A stretch of DNA of 60,874 nt from Hyphomicrobiales bacterium (GCA_021730985.1 JAKFYI010000023.1:1-60874), one strand, 5' to 3'; counted from the first letter of the stretch, positions 26,355-34,368 are shown. Program-made: numbers and translations. Notes: a model not told the origin generated them from the letters alone.

Positions 26355-26780
26355 ATGCCGATCAGCGAAAAGGTGAGGAAACTCATAGACAACGCCTGGG
26401 CCGACGGCGCGCCGTGCCTGCTTGCAACCGCAGGTCCGAACGGCCCGAACATCTCGCCGAAGGGCAGCATGCTGGTGTTCGACGACGGCCACCTCGCCTA
26501 TTGGGAGCGATCCAAGAAGCAGGCGCTGGAAAACCTCGGCCACGATCAACGGGTTGCGGTGATGTACGCCAACTTCAAGGCGCAGCGCGACGGCGTGCTG
26601 GAGAGCGGATTCCTGCGGTTTTACGGCACCGCCGCGCTGCACGAGAGCGGCCCGGTGCGCGAGGCGATCTTCCAGCGGCTGCTGCCGCGCGAGCAGACAC
26701 ATGATGGTGCCGATAAAGGCATCGGCGTGCTCATCCGCATCGATCGCTCGGCCGATGTGCGGGGCAAGCCAATCCCTTGA
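26355..26780 (+). CDS. Pyridoxamine 5'-phosphate oxidase-like FMN-binding protein
   Basis: The 141-residue protein has the split-barrel fold pattern: PISEKVRKLIDNAWADGAPC, then LLATAGPNGPNISPKGSM, LAYWERSKKQALENL and RVAVMYANFKAQRDG, typical of general PPOX-family flavin proteins distinct from PdxH. Members reduce diverse compounds or bind heme or FMN. The length is that of a single domain. No operon partner is visible. The stop codon lies in the first copy of a 23-base direct repeat. Confidence 0.87.
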   Translation: MPISEKVRKLIDNAWADGAPCLLATAGPNGPNISPKGSMLVFDDGHLAYWERSKKQALENLGHDQRVAVMYANFKAQRDGVLESGFLRFYGTAALHESGPVREAIFQRLLPREQTHDGADKGIGVLIRIDRSADVRGKPIP

Positions 26781-26823
26781 AAACCAGGGCTAAAAAGCCT
26801 CTTGAAATCGAGGGCTGAAAAGC
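26776..26823. repeat. Direct repeat, two 23-base copies
   Basis: The words at 26776-26798 and 26801-26823 share about 20 of 23 bases (CTTGAAA, AGGGCT and AAAAGC are common) with a two-base gap. The first copy includes the stop codon of the PPOX-like gene. Such close direct repeats can be operators or slippage products. The function is unknown. Confidence 0.7.
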
Positions 26824-26838
26824 GCCCCAAAATGGGGC
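26824..26838 (+). terminator. Possible short terminator hairpin
   Basis: GCCCC-AAAAT-GGGGC forms a five-base-pair hairpin followed by AGTTTAGTT, 43 bases after the PPOX-like stop. The stem is short and the T tract weak, so termination here is only possible. Confidence 0.35.
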
Positions 26839-26950
26839 AGTTTAGTTCTAAAATATACGTGATTTCATAGACATATATGGTTAACGCGGGAACGGAATTG
26901 CGCTAGATTGCTTGCCTCAAATGATGTGGCGTCATGGGAGGCCAAACCAA

Positions 26951-27625
26951 ATGCGCGCAGTATCTGTTGCGTCCGCGTCGTTCGCGGCGTTGTTTCTATC
27001 GTTGAGTGCGAGCGGTCCGGCGGCCGCCTGCTACGGAAATTGCTACCAGGGCGGCTATTACCAGACCGGCGGTGGGGTCGTTCAAGGCGCACCGCCCCTC
27101 GTGCAGGGCGTGCCGCCCATGTATCAGCAGGCGCCGGTGTACCAGGCTCCGGTCTATCAAGCGCCGGTGGTGCAAGCCCCGATCTATCAGGCTCCCGTGA
27201 TGCAGGCGGCGCCGGTTTACCAGGCCCCGGTCTATCAGGCACCCGTCATACAGACGCCGGTCGTGGTGGATGGCGGCGCGGGTTACGTCAACGGCGGCCC
27301 GGGCTACGGCTACAGCGAAGGCGGTTACTACGGACCGCGGGGCCGCACCGTCTACTACGAACGCGGGCAGGAATATCAGACCGGCTATCGCGAATACACG
27401 CCGTATGACTACGGCGTCCGCACGCAGTACGAGGGCACCTACCGCGCCGAGCCATACTACGGCGGCGGATATGGCGGTGGGTACTATGGTGGCGGGTACT
27501 ATGGTGGCGGCTACGGCGGCTATTACGGTGGCGCTTACTACCGTCCGTATTATCCGCGCCGCGCCACCGTGTGCATGGGCGGCGCCTACGAAACCGGACA
27601 GGCCATTTGCGGGATGCGGCCGTAG
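26951..27625 (+). CDS. Secreted low-complexity protein with VYQAP and Gly-Tyr repeats
   Basis: The 224-residue protein has a signal peptide (SFAALFLSLSASGPAAA, cleaved before CYGNC). Residues about 48-97 are tandem pentapeptides of the type APVYQ/APVVQ/APIYQ, and a later stretch is rich in GGGYYGGGY. The end has two Cys (VCMGGAYETGQAICGMRP) that may pair with the two near the N-terminus. Tyr/Gln/Pro-rich repeats suggest an extended surface, adhesive or matrix-like protein, but no family is recognised. ATG 26951 follows GGGAGG; a TTG at 26912 is open upstream but unneeded. A TTAAC half-site lies upstream at about 26881, and a strong terminator follows. Confidence 0.78.
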   Translation: MRAVSVASASFAALFLSLSASGPAAACYGNCYQGGYYQTGGGVVQGAPPLVQGVPPMYQQAPVYQAPVYQAPVVQAPIYQAPVMQAAPVYQAPVYQAPVIQTPVVVDGGAGYVNGGPGYGYSEGGYYGPRGRTVYYERGQEYQTGYREYTPYDYGVRTQYEGTYRAEPYYGGGYGGGYYGGGYYGGGYGGYYGGAYYRPYYPRRATVCMGGAYETGQAICGMRP

Positions 27626-27654
27626 CGGAGGACTCCTTACGGACGCATGCTGCG

Positions 27655-27686
27655 AAGCCGCCGCCCCACTCGGGCGGCGGCTTTCG
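27655..27686 (+). terminator. Rho-independent terminator
   Basis: A perfect 12-base stem AAGCCGCCGCCC/GGGCGGCGGCTT with a five-base loop (CACTC) is followed by TCGTTTG, 30 bases after the repeat-protein stop. Confidence 0.85.
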
Positions 27687-27773
27687 TTTGCGCCGGGACA
27701 AAGCCGCCCGCGCCGCGATATGATTTTCGCCAGCCGCCGCGCAACAGAGCGGCTTCATTGGGAGGACTGAATT

Positions 27774-28265
27774 ATGTCTGCGTATGTCTCTCGCCTGACC
27801 CTCGCCGGCCTCGCCTGCGCGGTCGCATTGCCTGCAGTGGCTCAGACGCTCGCCCGCAAGGATCTCTCGCTCGACGGCGCGCTCACCATCGCCAACCAGA
27901 CCATTGCGACCTGCAAGCAGAACGGCTTTGCGGTTTCGGTGACGGTGGTCGGACGCAACGGCGAGGTGCTGGTGCAACTGCGCGGCGACGGCACCGGCCC
28001 GCATACCATGGAGAACAGCCTGAAGAAGGCGTACACGTCGCGCACGTTCAGAATCGCGTCGGGCGAGATGGAAGACCGGCTCAAGAAAAATCCCGCGCTC
28101 GGCCAGGCCTTCCTGACCAACTTCACCACCGGCCGTGGCGCTCTGCCGATCAAGATCGGTGAGGACGTGGTCGCAGCGGTCGGCGCCTCGGGTGCGCCGG
28201 GCGGCGACAAGGACGAAGCCTGCGTCAAGGCAGGCATCGACAAGGTCGCCGATCAGCTCAAGTAA
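27774..28265 (+). CDS. Secreted GlcG/HbpS-family heme-binding protein
   Basis: The 163-residue protein begins with a signal peptide (LAGLACAVALPAVAQ) and continues as a single GlcG/HbpS (formerly DUF336) domain: SLDGALTIANQTIATCKQNG, VSVTVVGRNGEVLVQLRGDG, then AYTSRTFRIASGEM and LPIKIGEDVVAAVGASGAPG. The family binds heme or small molecules as octamers, and its periplasmic members are thought to buffer or sense heme and redox state. Conserved Cys and the terminal DEACVKAGIDK helix are present. A GGGAGG site precedes the ATG. It is monocistronic, closed by a strong bidirectional terminator. Confidence 0.87.
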   Translation: MSAYVSRLTLAGLACAVALPAVAQTLARKDLSLDGALTIANQTIATCKQNGFAVSVTVVGRNGEVLVQLRGDGTGPHTMENSLKKAYTSRTFRIASGEMEDRLKKNPALGQAFLTNFTTGRGALPIKIGEDVVAAVGASGAPGGDKDEACVKAGIDKVADQLK

Positions 28266-28272
28266 CGTCCTG

Positions 28273-28312
28273 CAGCGCCGTCATCCGATCGAGAGATTGG
28301 ATGACGGCGCTG
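28273..28312. terminator. Bidirectional rho-independent terminator
   Basis: A perfect 14-base stem CAGCGCCGTCATCC/GGATGACGGCGCTG encloses a 12-base loop. T-rich sequence follows on the plus strand (TTATTT), placing it between the convergent heme-binding and NTF2-like genes. Confidence 0.88.
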
Positions 28313-28897
28313 TTATTTGCCGGACAGCCATTCCGCGTACCGGGACTTAAGCGCCTCGGTTTCCGCGCGGCCGTCGTAGTGCACCGGCTCGGCCAGCGCC
28401 CGGCCCGCCGCGACGACGCGGTAGCCCATGTAGCGGTACGGCGCGGGATAGCGCGCCACATCGGCACTGTGCATCAATGCATTGAAGGCCGGCGACGGCA
28501 GCACCGGATCGAGCCGGTCCTGCTCGTAGAGCGTCACGCGCTCGGCGATGCGCCATCGTCCGTCGCGGCGGTCCAACCGGTCGAGAAAGCGCCCATACGA
28601 TGTCAGATCGACCTCGACGCCTTCAATCGACTGACGGACCAGGATCGCGACATTCACCTCCGACAGGGCACGGCTGCCATTGACGTGAACCCGCGCCGGC
28701 CAAAGCAGGTGCTTGGACCGCGCGCGGTTCTGACGGCATCGCTCGACGAAGTCGGCATAGGGGCCCATGAACCACGAGACATGGATCCGCCCGTCGGGAT
28801 GAAAGATGTCGAGCAGGTCCGCCCAGCGGCCCTGGTCGCGGGCGAAGCCCCAGGCCTGGACCAGTTCGGCGCAGGCGGCCTTGTCGGCGGCATCCAT
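28313..28897 (-). CDS. SnoaL/NTF2-like superfamily protein
   Basis: The 194-residue protein shows the NTF2-like cone fold of the SnoaL_4 group: a helical N-terminus (DKAACAELVQAWGFARDQG), RWADLLDIFHPDGRIHVSWF, and strands such as VDLTSYGRFLDRLDRRDGRWRI. Members include dehydratases, isomerases and ring-hydroxylating dioxygenase beta subunits. The Asp and His in the pocket region (LLDIFHPDG) are present. No dioxygenase alpha subunit is nearby, so function is open. ATG 28897 follows GGAGG at a normal distance. Confidence 0.82.
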   Translation of the reverse strand: MDAADKAACAELVQAWGFARDQGRWADLLDIFHPDGRIHVSWFMGPYADFVERCRQNRARSKHLLWPARVHVNGSRALSEVNVAILVRQSIEGVEVDLTSYGRFLDRLDRRDGRWRIAERVTLYEQDRLDPVLPSPAFNALMHSADVARYPAPYRYMGYRVVAAGRALAEPVHYDGRAETEALKSRYAEWLSGK

Positions 28898-28991
28898 GCC
28901 GTTTTCCTCCGCTTTCGTGGACGGGAATTGAATCAAGCTGTGCGGGGTCTGGGGAATTCCGCAGGACAAGCCTGGGTATAATCCGTGGATT

Positions 28992-29036
28992 ATGACGGTG
29001 GAAGAGCGCCGCGCGCCGGTGCATAAACCGCTGTGA
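28992..29036 (+). other. Possible leader peptide overlapping the prmA start
   Basis: A 14-codon frame, MTVEERRAPVHKPL, starts at ATG 28992 and its TGA overlaps the GTG start of prmA (29033). Termination-reinitiation at GTGA could control prmA translation. It has no clear ribosome site, so this is tentative. Confidence 0.3.
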
Positions 29037-29944
29037 TCAAATTCCGGACCAGCGCCAAACCGACCGACACCTATGTGGCCAGGCTCACCGCCGATGAGGC
29101 GCGGGCGCGCCGCATTTGCGATCATCTGGCCGAGCATCTCGAGCCGGACACGGCGGCCTGCGCCGCGTTCGCGCAGCCGGACGGACGCTGGCAGGTGGCG
29201 ATCCATTTTCCGGCACGCCCGCTCGCCGAACCGCTGCGCGACATGGTCGCTGAGGCCTCAAGCCCGGAGCTGGCCCAGGCGATGGTTGTGGAAAAGCTGG
29301 CGGCTCGGGATTGGGTGACGGCGAGTCTCAAGGGACTGCCGCCGGTGGCTGCCGGGCGGTTCGTGGTGCATGGCGCCCATCACCGCGGCGAACTTCCGGC
29401 GAGCCGCATCGGCATCGAGATCGAGGCTGCGACAGCGTTCGGCACCGGTCATCACGCCACCACGCGCGGCTGCCTGCTCGCACTCGACGCGCTGGCGCGG
29501 AGCCGGCGGCCGCGGCACATTCTCGATCTCGGCACCGGCAGCGGCGTGCTGGCGATCGCCGCCGCGAAATTGCTGCGCGTGCCGGTGATCGCAACCGATA
29601 TTGATCGCCAGGCGGTGCGGGTCGCACGCAACAACGCGCGCCACAACGGAGTCGGCAACCTGGTCGAAGCCGTTCACGCGGCCGGCCTCCACGCGCCCGA
29701 GGTCGTGGCTCGCGCGCCGTTCGATCTGGTGCTGGCCAATATTCTGCTCACGCCGCTGCGGCGCATGGCGGCACCGCTCGCGCGCAGCCTGTGGCCGAAC
29801 GCCCGTGTCGTGCTGTCCGGCGTGCTCGCAACGCAAGCCGAGGCGGCGGTGTCCGCTTACCGTTCGCAGGGCTTGATGCTGGAGCGCCGTATCGCGCTGG
29901 AAGAATGGGTCACGCTGGTGATGGTGGCCGCGAGCCGCCGCTGA
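29033..29944 (+). CDS. prmA: PrmA, ribosomal protein L11 methyltransferase
   Basis: The 303-residue protein has an N-terminal substrate-recognition domain and a C-terminal SAM-dependent Rossmann methyltransferase domain with ATAFGTGHHATTRGCL, then the SAM motif ILDLGTGSGVLAIAAAKLL at about 163-181, ATDIDRQAVRVARNN, and FDLVLANILLTPL, which matches PrmA's NxxI/L catalytic region. It trimethylates L11 on multiple residues. The length is typical. It begins with GTG, overlapping a possible 14-residue leader. Its end abuts the convergent 36-residue gene. Confidence 0.93.
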   Translation: MIKFRTSAKPTDTYVARLTADEARARRICDHLAEHLEPDTAACAAFAQPDGRWQVAIHFPARPLAEPLRDMVAEASSPELAQAMVVEKLAARDWVTASLKGLPPVAAGRFVVHGAHHRGELPASRIGIEIEAATAFGTGHHATTRGCLLALDALARSRRPRHILDLGTGSGVLAIAAAKLLRVPVIATDIDRQAVRVARNNARHNGVGNLVEAVHAAGLHAPEVVARAPFDLVLANILLTPLRRMAAPLARSLWPNARVVLSGVLATQAEAAVSAYRSQGLMLERRIALEEWVTLVMVAASRR

Positions 29945-30055
29945 CTACTGCCGGTGGCCGCGGCAGATCGCACGCAAAGACTGCCGCATCTGCCATTCGG
30001 CGAGTGCATCCAGAATCCGGAACAACAGACCGCGGCTTTCCAAAACATCAACCAT
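29945..30055 (-). CDS. Small protein of 36 residues with strong ribosome site
   Basis: The frame MVDVLESRGLLFRILDALAE ... QSLRAICRGHRQ is preceded by AAGGAGAAGCACC before ATG 30055, nearly the same leader as the 77-residue gene at 30506. The product is a single amphipathic helix ending in a basic tail, somewhat like DUF1127 proteins, though I cannot assign it. Its stop codon abuts the stop of prmA. Likely a real small protein of unknown role. Confidence 0.65.
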   Translation of the reverse strand: MVDVLESRGLLFRILDALAEWQMRQSLRAICRGHRQ

Positions 30056-30178
30056 GGTGCTTCTCCTTACGCTGCCGTGCGACGGAAGGACCATCGGCGC
30101 CAGTCGTATAACCCCGCGCGCCGCCAAACGATCACGGCGGCGATGCATGGGTCTGCTTCGCAACTTGCATGGAAGGCG

Positions 30179-30218
30179 GGCTGGCCGGCCCCTGTTCGGG
30201 GAAACAGGGGAGCCAGCC
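30179..30218. other. Long near-perfect hairpin
   Basis: GGCTGGC (30179-30185) pairs with GCCAGCC (30212-30218), and the inner CCCCTGTT (30189-30196) pairs with AACAGGGG around a CGGGGA loop. No T tract follows on either strand. It lies in the leader of the 36-residue gene on the minus strand, downstream of the 77-residue gene. A structured leader or RNA processing site is possible. Confidence 0.6.
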
Positions 30219-30272
30219 TCACCTCCGAGCATGAACGATCCAAAAACCCGATTTACAAGCTCAGGAACCGCT

Positions 30273-30506
30273 CTAGCGGATGAAGGGCAGCGAACCTTCG
30301 CTGCGTTCGGTGATCTGCCAGACCGCCTGCGCTTCCAGTTCGCGCGGGATCAGGTGACGGTACTGCCGCATGAGATCGTCGGCCTTGCGCATCCGCGACT
30401 CGATCAGGCGGTCGAACAGTCGTTTCCACAGCCCCTTTGGCGCCGATGCAGCCGGAGCGTCGGCCAAAGTGCCAAAAGCGGGCGAGTAGTCGGTCGTCGC
30501 AGACAT
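30273..30506 (-). CDS. Small hypothetical protein, 77 residues
   Basis: From ATG 30506 with AAGGAGAATCCCC ahead, the frame encodes MSATTDYSPAFGTLADAPAA, then a long basic helix (KGLWKRLFDRLIESRMRKAD) and RHLIPRELEAQAVWQITERS. No family is named. The basic amphipathic helix and the leader resemble the two smaller genes in this window, suggesting a common type. It reads toward the 36-residue gene with a strong hairpin between them, so the two may be cotranscribed and separated by processing. Confidence 0.7.
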   Translation of the reverse strand: MSATTDYSPAFGTLADAPAASAPKGLWKRLFDRLIESRMRKADDLMRQYRHLIPRELEAQAVWQITERSEGSLPFIR

Positions 30507-30792
30507 GGGGATTCTCCTTATGCTGTCTCGAAATGACCGGCGGCAGATCCCCTCGCTACCCGTCATTTCCGCAATGCAACATAAGCGATTCAAGCCCAAC
30601 CGAACAGATCGAGGCTCGCATAGGTCCTATGCTAGATGACTGAAATTAAATGATAAATTCAGATTTGTGATCCGAACCATCACACCAGATGATCGGTTGC
30701 TGACAAATCCATTTGTTGCGATGCATATAACGCCTGAACCGTCATAATACCGGTCCGTTGCTCCCCTCCATCCCCGCCCATACAGTCGCCCC

Positions 30793-32625
30793 ATGTTCGA
30801 GGCCCGCTTCCAGTCGTTCGAAGATCCTGAACGCGCGGCGACCGGGCCTCGCGTCGCGGGGCTGCGCGCCGAGTTGGAGAAGCGCGGCCTGGCTGGCTTC
30901 ATTGTTCCCCGCTCTGACCGCCACCAGAACGAGTACGTTCCGCCATCCGAGGAGCGGCTGGCCTGGCTGACCGGCTTCGGCGGTTCGGCCGGCGTCGCCG
31001 TCGTGCTTGCCGACCGCGCCGCGCTGTTCGTCGATGGCCGCTACACCCTGCAGGCGCGCGACCAGATCGATGCCGCGGTGTTCACCGTCGTGCCGTCGGC
31101 TGAAACCTCGCCCGAGCAATGGATTGAAGCCAACCTGCCGAAGGACGGCAAATTCGGCTTCGATCCGTGGCTGCACACCGTCGATGGCGCCGAGCGGCTG
31201 ACCCGCGCGTGCGCCGACGCGGGTGGCACCGCAGTCGCCACCGAACCCAACCCGATCGACGTGCTGTGGACCGACCGGCCCTCGCCGCCGTCCGGCGCCG
31301 TGACGCTGCACGACTTCCGTTACGCCGGCGAATATCCCGCCACCAAGCTCACGCGCATCCGCGGCGAGATCGCGACGCTGCGCGCCGACGCGCTGGTGAT
31401 GTCGGATCCCCATTCGATCGCTTGGACGTTCAACATCCGCGGCGCCGACGTTACGCATTCGCCAATCCCGCTTTGCTTTGCCGTCGTGCCGCAGGACGGC
31501 AGGCCGACGCTCTACATCGAGGGCCCCAAGCTCTCCAACGCGGTGCGCCACAAGATCGAGGAACTCGCCGCCGTGCGCGAGCCCGACGATTTCATCCGCG
31601 ACCTCAAGGCGCTGGGCGCGGCCAAACGCACGGTGCGGCTCGACCAGGCGACGGGCGCCGACGCGGTGTCGCGCATCATCACCGGCGCCGGCGGCAAGGT
31701 GACGCGCGGCAGCGATCCGGTCGCGCTGATGAAGTCGGTAAAAAATCCGGTCGAGATCGAAGGCGCGCGCGAGGCGCAACGCCGCGACGGCGCGGCGGTG
31801 GCGCGCTTTCTTGCCTGGTTCGAGAAGGAAGCCGCCGGCGGCAACCTGACCGAGATCGAAGCCGTCGAAGCTCTGGAAACCTTTCGCCGCTACACCGGCG
31901 CGCTGAAGGATGTCTCGTTCCCCACCATCTCCGGCGCGGGTCCGAACGGGGCCATCGTGCACTACCGCGTCACCCAGGCCACCAACCGCATCATCTCGCC
32001 GGGCGAACTGTTCCTGATCGATTCCGGCGGCCAGTACGAGGACGGCACCACCGACATCACCCGCACCGTCGCGGTCGGCGAGCCGACGCAGGAAATGCGC
32101 GAGCGCTTCACGCTGGTGCTCAAGGGCCATATCGCGCTGGCGCGCGCGGTGTTTCCCGAAGGCACCACCGGCGCGCAACTCGATCCGTTCGCGCGGGCGC
32201 CGCTGTGGGGGCACGGCCTCGACTACGACCACGGCACCGGCCACGGCGTCGGCAGCTACCTGTCGGTGCACGAGGGGCCGCCGCGCATTTCCAAGCTCGG
32301 CAACACCGCGCTCAAGCGCGGCATGATCCTTTCCAACGAGCCGGGCTACTACAAGGCCGGGGCCTATGGCATCCGCATCGAGAACCTGGTCCTGGTGGTC
32401 GAAGCGCCGGCCGTGCCAGGAGCCGAGAAGGCGCTGAACCGGTTCGAGACGCTGACGCTGGTGCCGATCGACCGCAGGCTGATCGACACCGAGATGCTGA
32501 CGTCCGACGAATACGCTTGGCTTGAGATTTATCACGCCAGGGTCGCCGAGGCGTTGGTGCCACTGGTCGGGCCCGAGACGCGCCCCTGGCTCGACGATGC
32601 GACCCGGCCGCTCGGACAGGCCTGA
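30793..32625 (+). CDS. pepP: Xaa-Pro aminopeptidase (M24B, PepP-like)
   Basis: The 610-residue protein has the three-part architecture of large aminopeptidase P enzymes: two creatinase-N-like domains (residues about 5-310) and a C-terminal pita-bread M24 domain. Metal ligands are visible in LIDSGGQYEDGTTDITRTV (Asp, Asp), GTGHGVGSYLSVHEGP (His), SNEPGYY (Glu) and IRIENLVLV (Glu). It removes N-terminal residues preceding proline, in the cytosol, using two Mn ions. Overlap-free operon with the MFS pump, eight bases downstream. AT-rich upstream sequence (30640-30700) probably holds the promoter. Confidence 0.93.
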   Translation: MFEARFQSFEDPERAATGPRVAGLRAELEKRGLAGFIVPRSDRHQNEYVPPSEERLAWLTGFGGSAGVAVVLADRAALFVDGRYTLQARDQIDAAVFTVVPSAETSPEQWIEANLPKDGKFGFDPWLHTVDGAERLTRACADAGGTAVATEPNPIDVLWTDRPSPPSGAVTLHDFRYAGEYPATKLTRIRGEIATLRADALVMSDPHSIAWTFNIRGADVTHSPIPLCFAVVPQDGRPTLYIEGPKLSNAVRHKIEELAAVREPDDFIRDLKALGAAKRTVRLDQATGADAVSRIITGAGGKVTRGSDPVALMKSVKNPVEIEGAREAQRRDGAAVARFLAWFEKEAAGGNLTEIEAVEALETFRRYTGALKDVSFPTISGAGPNGAIVHYRVTQATNRIISPGELFLIDSGGQYEDGTTDITRTVAVGEPTQEMRERFTLVLKGHIALARAVFPEGTTGAQLDPFARAPLWGHGLDYDHGTGHGVGSYLSVHEGPPRISKLGNTALKRGMILSNEPGYYKAGAYGIRIENLVLVVEAPAVPGAEKALNRFETLTLVPIDRRLIDTEMLTSDEYAWLEIYHARVAEALVPLVGPETRPWLDDATRPLGQA

Positions 32626-32632
32626 GGCGTCC

Positions 32633-33871
32633 GTGACCGGCGGGACCGAACCGGCGCGCGAGCGCGACACGACCGCCACGCCGTGGGGGCTTCTGCTCCT
32701 GCTGATGGCGACCACGGCGATCGGCCCGACCTCGCTCAACATCCTGGTGCCGGCGGTGCCCGAGCTCGCGCACCAGTTCGGCACGCCTGCGACCACCATG
32801 CAGCTCACGGTGTCGCTGTTCCTGATCGGGCTTGCGGTCGCGCAGCTCGTCATGGGCCCGCTGTCGGATCGGTTCGGCCGCCGCCCCGTGATGCTGACGG
32901 GCCTCGCGCTCAACGTGTTCGCCAGCCTGATGGCGATCGTGATGCCCACGGTTGAGAGCGTGATCGCAGCCCGCATCCTGCAGGCGATCGGCGCGTCGGC
33001 GGGAATCGTGGTGGCGCGCGCCATCATCCGCGACCTGTTCGACCGCGAACGCGCCGCCTCCGTGCTCGGGCTGGTCGCGACCGTGATGGTGGTTGCGCCG
33101 ACGCTCGGCCCACTGATCGGCGGACTGCTGGAGACGTTCTTCTTCTGGCAGGCGATCTTCCTGTTCACCGCGCTGACCTCATTGGCCGTGGTGCTGTGGG
33201 CCGCCGTCGTGCTGCCCGAAACCCGGAGCCGCAGCAGCGCGCCGGCGGAGCAGCAGCAGGGCTTCTGGCGCGACCTGACGCAGCTCATCGCGAACCGGTC
33301 CTTCATCGGCTATGTGATGGCGGCGGCGTTCGGCTCCTCGACTTTTTTCGTGTTTCTCGGCGGCGGCCCGCACGTCATCGTGACGCTGATGGGGCGCACG
33401 TCGGCCGAATACGGCTTGTGGTTCGCGGTCTCCTCGATCGGCTACATGGCCGGAAATTTCGCGACCTCGCGGCTCGCGATGCGGCTCGGCATCCACACCC
33501 TGATCTACTGGGGCATCGGATTCGAAATCCTTGGCGTCATCCTGGCGACCGTGCTCGCGGCCACCGCGCACGACTTCGGCCCGGTGATCGTGTTCGGGCC
33601 GCAATTGCTGATCGCGTTCGGCAACGGACTGCTGCTGCCCGGCGCGATCTCGGGCGCGCTCAGCGTGCGTCCACAGGCCGCCGGCACCGCGGCCGGCATC
33701 ATCGGCTGCTCGCAGATGGCGCTGGGCGCGGCGCTGGTGCAGTACGCCGCCGCGCTGTTGTCGGACGCGACCTCCGCTTTGCCGATGGCGCTGCTGATGG
33801 ACTTGATGGTCGTGGTGCTCGCGGTGTCGTTCGCAGCGCTTGTCGGGCGAGGAAATCGCAATCGTCGTTAG
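32633..33871 (+). CDS. MFS drug/efflux transporter, Bcr/CflA type
   Basis: The 412-residue product has about twelve transmembrane helices and the DHA1 motif A, MGPLSDRFGRRPVML, after helix 2, with VVARAIIRDLFDRERA (motif of the Bcr/CflA subgroup). Members export bicyclomycin, sulfonamides, chloramphenicol or dipeptides; the substrate is unknown. I chose GTG 32633, seven bases past the pepP stop, since upstream frame overlaps pepP and helix 1 (WGLLLLLMATTAIGPTSLN) begins near residue 16. Probably cotranscribed with pepP, a pairing which would fit peptide export or just co-inheritance. Confidence 0.9.
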   Translation: MTGGTEPARERDTTATPWGLLLLLMATTAIGPTSLNILVPAVPELAHQFGTPATTMQLTVSLFLIGLAVAQLVMGPLSDRFGRRPVMLTGLALNVFASLMAIVMPTVESVIAARILQAIGASAGIVVARAIIRDLFDRERAASVLGLVATVMVVAPTLGPLIGGLLETFFFWQAIFLFTALTSLAVVLWAAVVLPETRSRSSAPAEQQQGFWRDLTQLIANRSFIGYVMAAAFGSSTFFVFLGGGPHVIVTLMGRTSAEYGLWFAVSSIGYMAGNFATSRLAMRLGIHTLIYWGIGFEILGVILATVLAATAHDFGPVIVFGPQLLIAFGNGLLLPGAISGALSVRPQAAGTAAGIIGCSQMALGAALVQYAAALLSDATSALPMALLMDLMVVVLAVSFAALVGRGNRNRR

Positions 33872-34368
33872 CCAACGCTCCGCCGCCCGGGGCTTTGGTT
33901 TCGGGCGCCCTGGGTCGAGCCCGTGTCCCTGTTTTCCTTGTTCCCCCGTGAGGGGATGGAGCGCCGGGAGGCGCCAGGGCGGATCGCCGCCCTTGGTCAG
34001 CAGGTTGACGAGACCTGCCGGGCGAGCCTTGCGGCCCGCCAAGCGCACCCACGGCGAATTCCCCGTTACCGGGGGCCGCCGCTTTCGGGATGCGCGCGGC
34101 CAATGACGTAGGCCGCTGCGCCTCCCGGCGCTCCATTCGGCGTCCGATATGAGGGACGCCGGCCCCGCTCCGTCATCAAACGCCGCTTAAGACGACGCCC
34201 TCGATTGAACGGGACGCGATCAATATGGGGCCGGATTCAAGGCCGGGGATAAGTTTATTTTTCGCAAGCCGCGCGCTTATCCCCGCGGGGATAGCACGCC
34301 GCTTGCTTCTGTCCCCGCCTCGCTCCCCGCGCTATCGTTCTCGAAATAACATCATCGAGGAAACGCTC
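33872..34368. repeat. Intergenic region with a large inverted-repeat element
   Basis: No gene is supported in this 497-base gap. ATGGAGCGCCGGGAGGCGC (33956-33974) has a perfect 19-base inverted copy at 34118-34136, about 143 bases apart, with small hairpins such as CCCCCGTGAGGGG inside. This is a typical repeat in Bradyrhizobium relatives and is often misread as short hypothetical proteins. Nearer the next gene, GGGGATAAG (34245-34253) pairs with CTTATCCCC (34276-34284), next to the palindrome CCCCGCGGGG (34281-34290). This second structure may lie in the leader of the receptor gene. Confidence 0.82.

Noticed and set aside
27110..27260. CRISPR-like short repeats
   Set aside because: The period is 12-15 bases and stays in frame as the VYQAP peptide repeat; no spacers are present.
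30742..33306. 854-codon open frame on the minus strand opposite pepP and the MFS gene
   Set aside because: Its translation is rich in Arg, Ala and Gly with no domain, and the opposite strand encodes two complete conserved proteins. A product of high-GC codon bias.
33840..34136. Short open frames between the MFS gene and the receptor gene
   Set aside because: They are translations of the large inverted-repeat element, of a kind frequently mis-annotated as hypothetical proteins.
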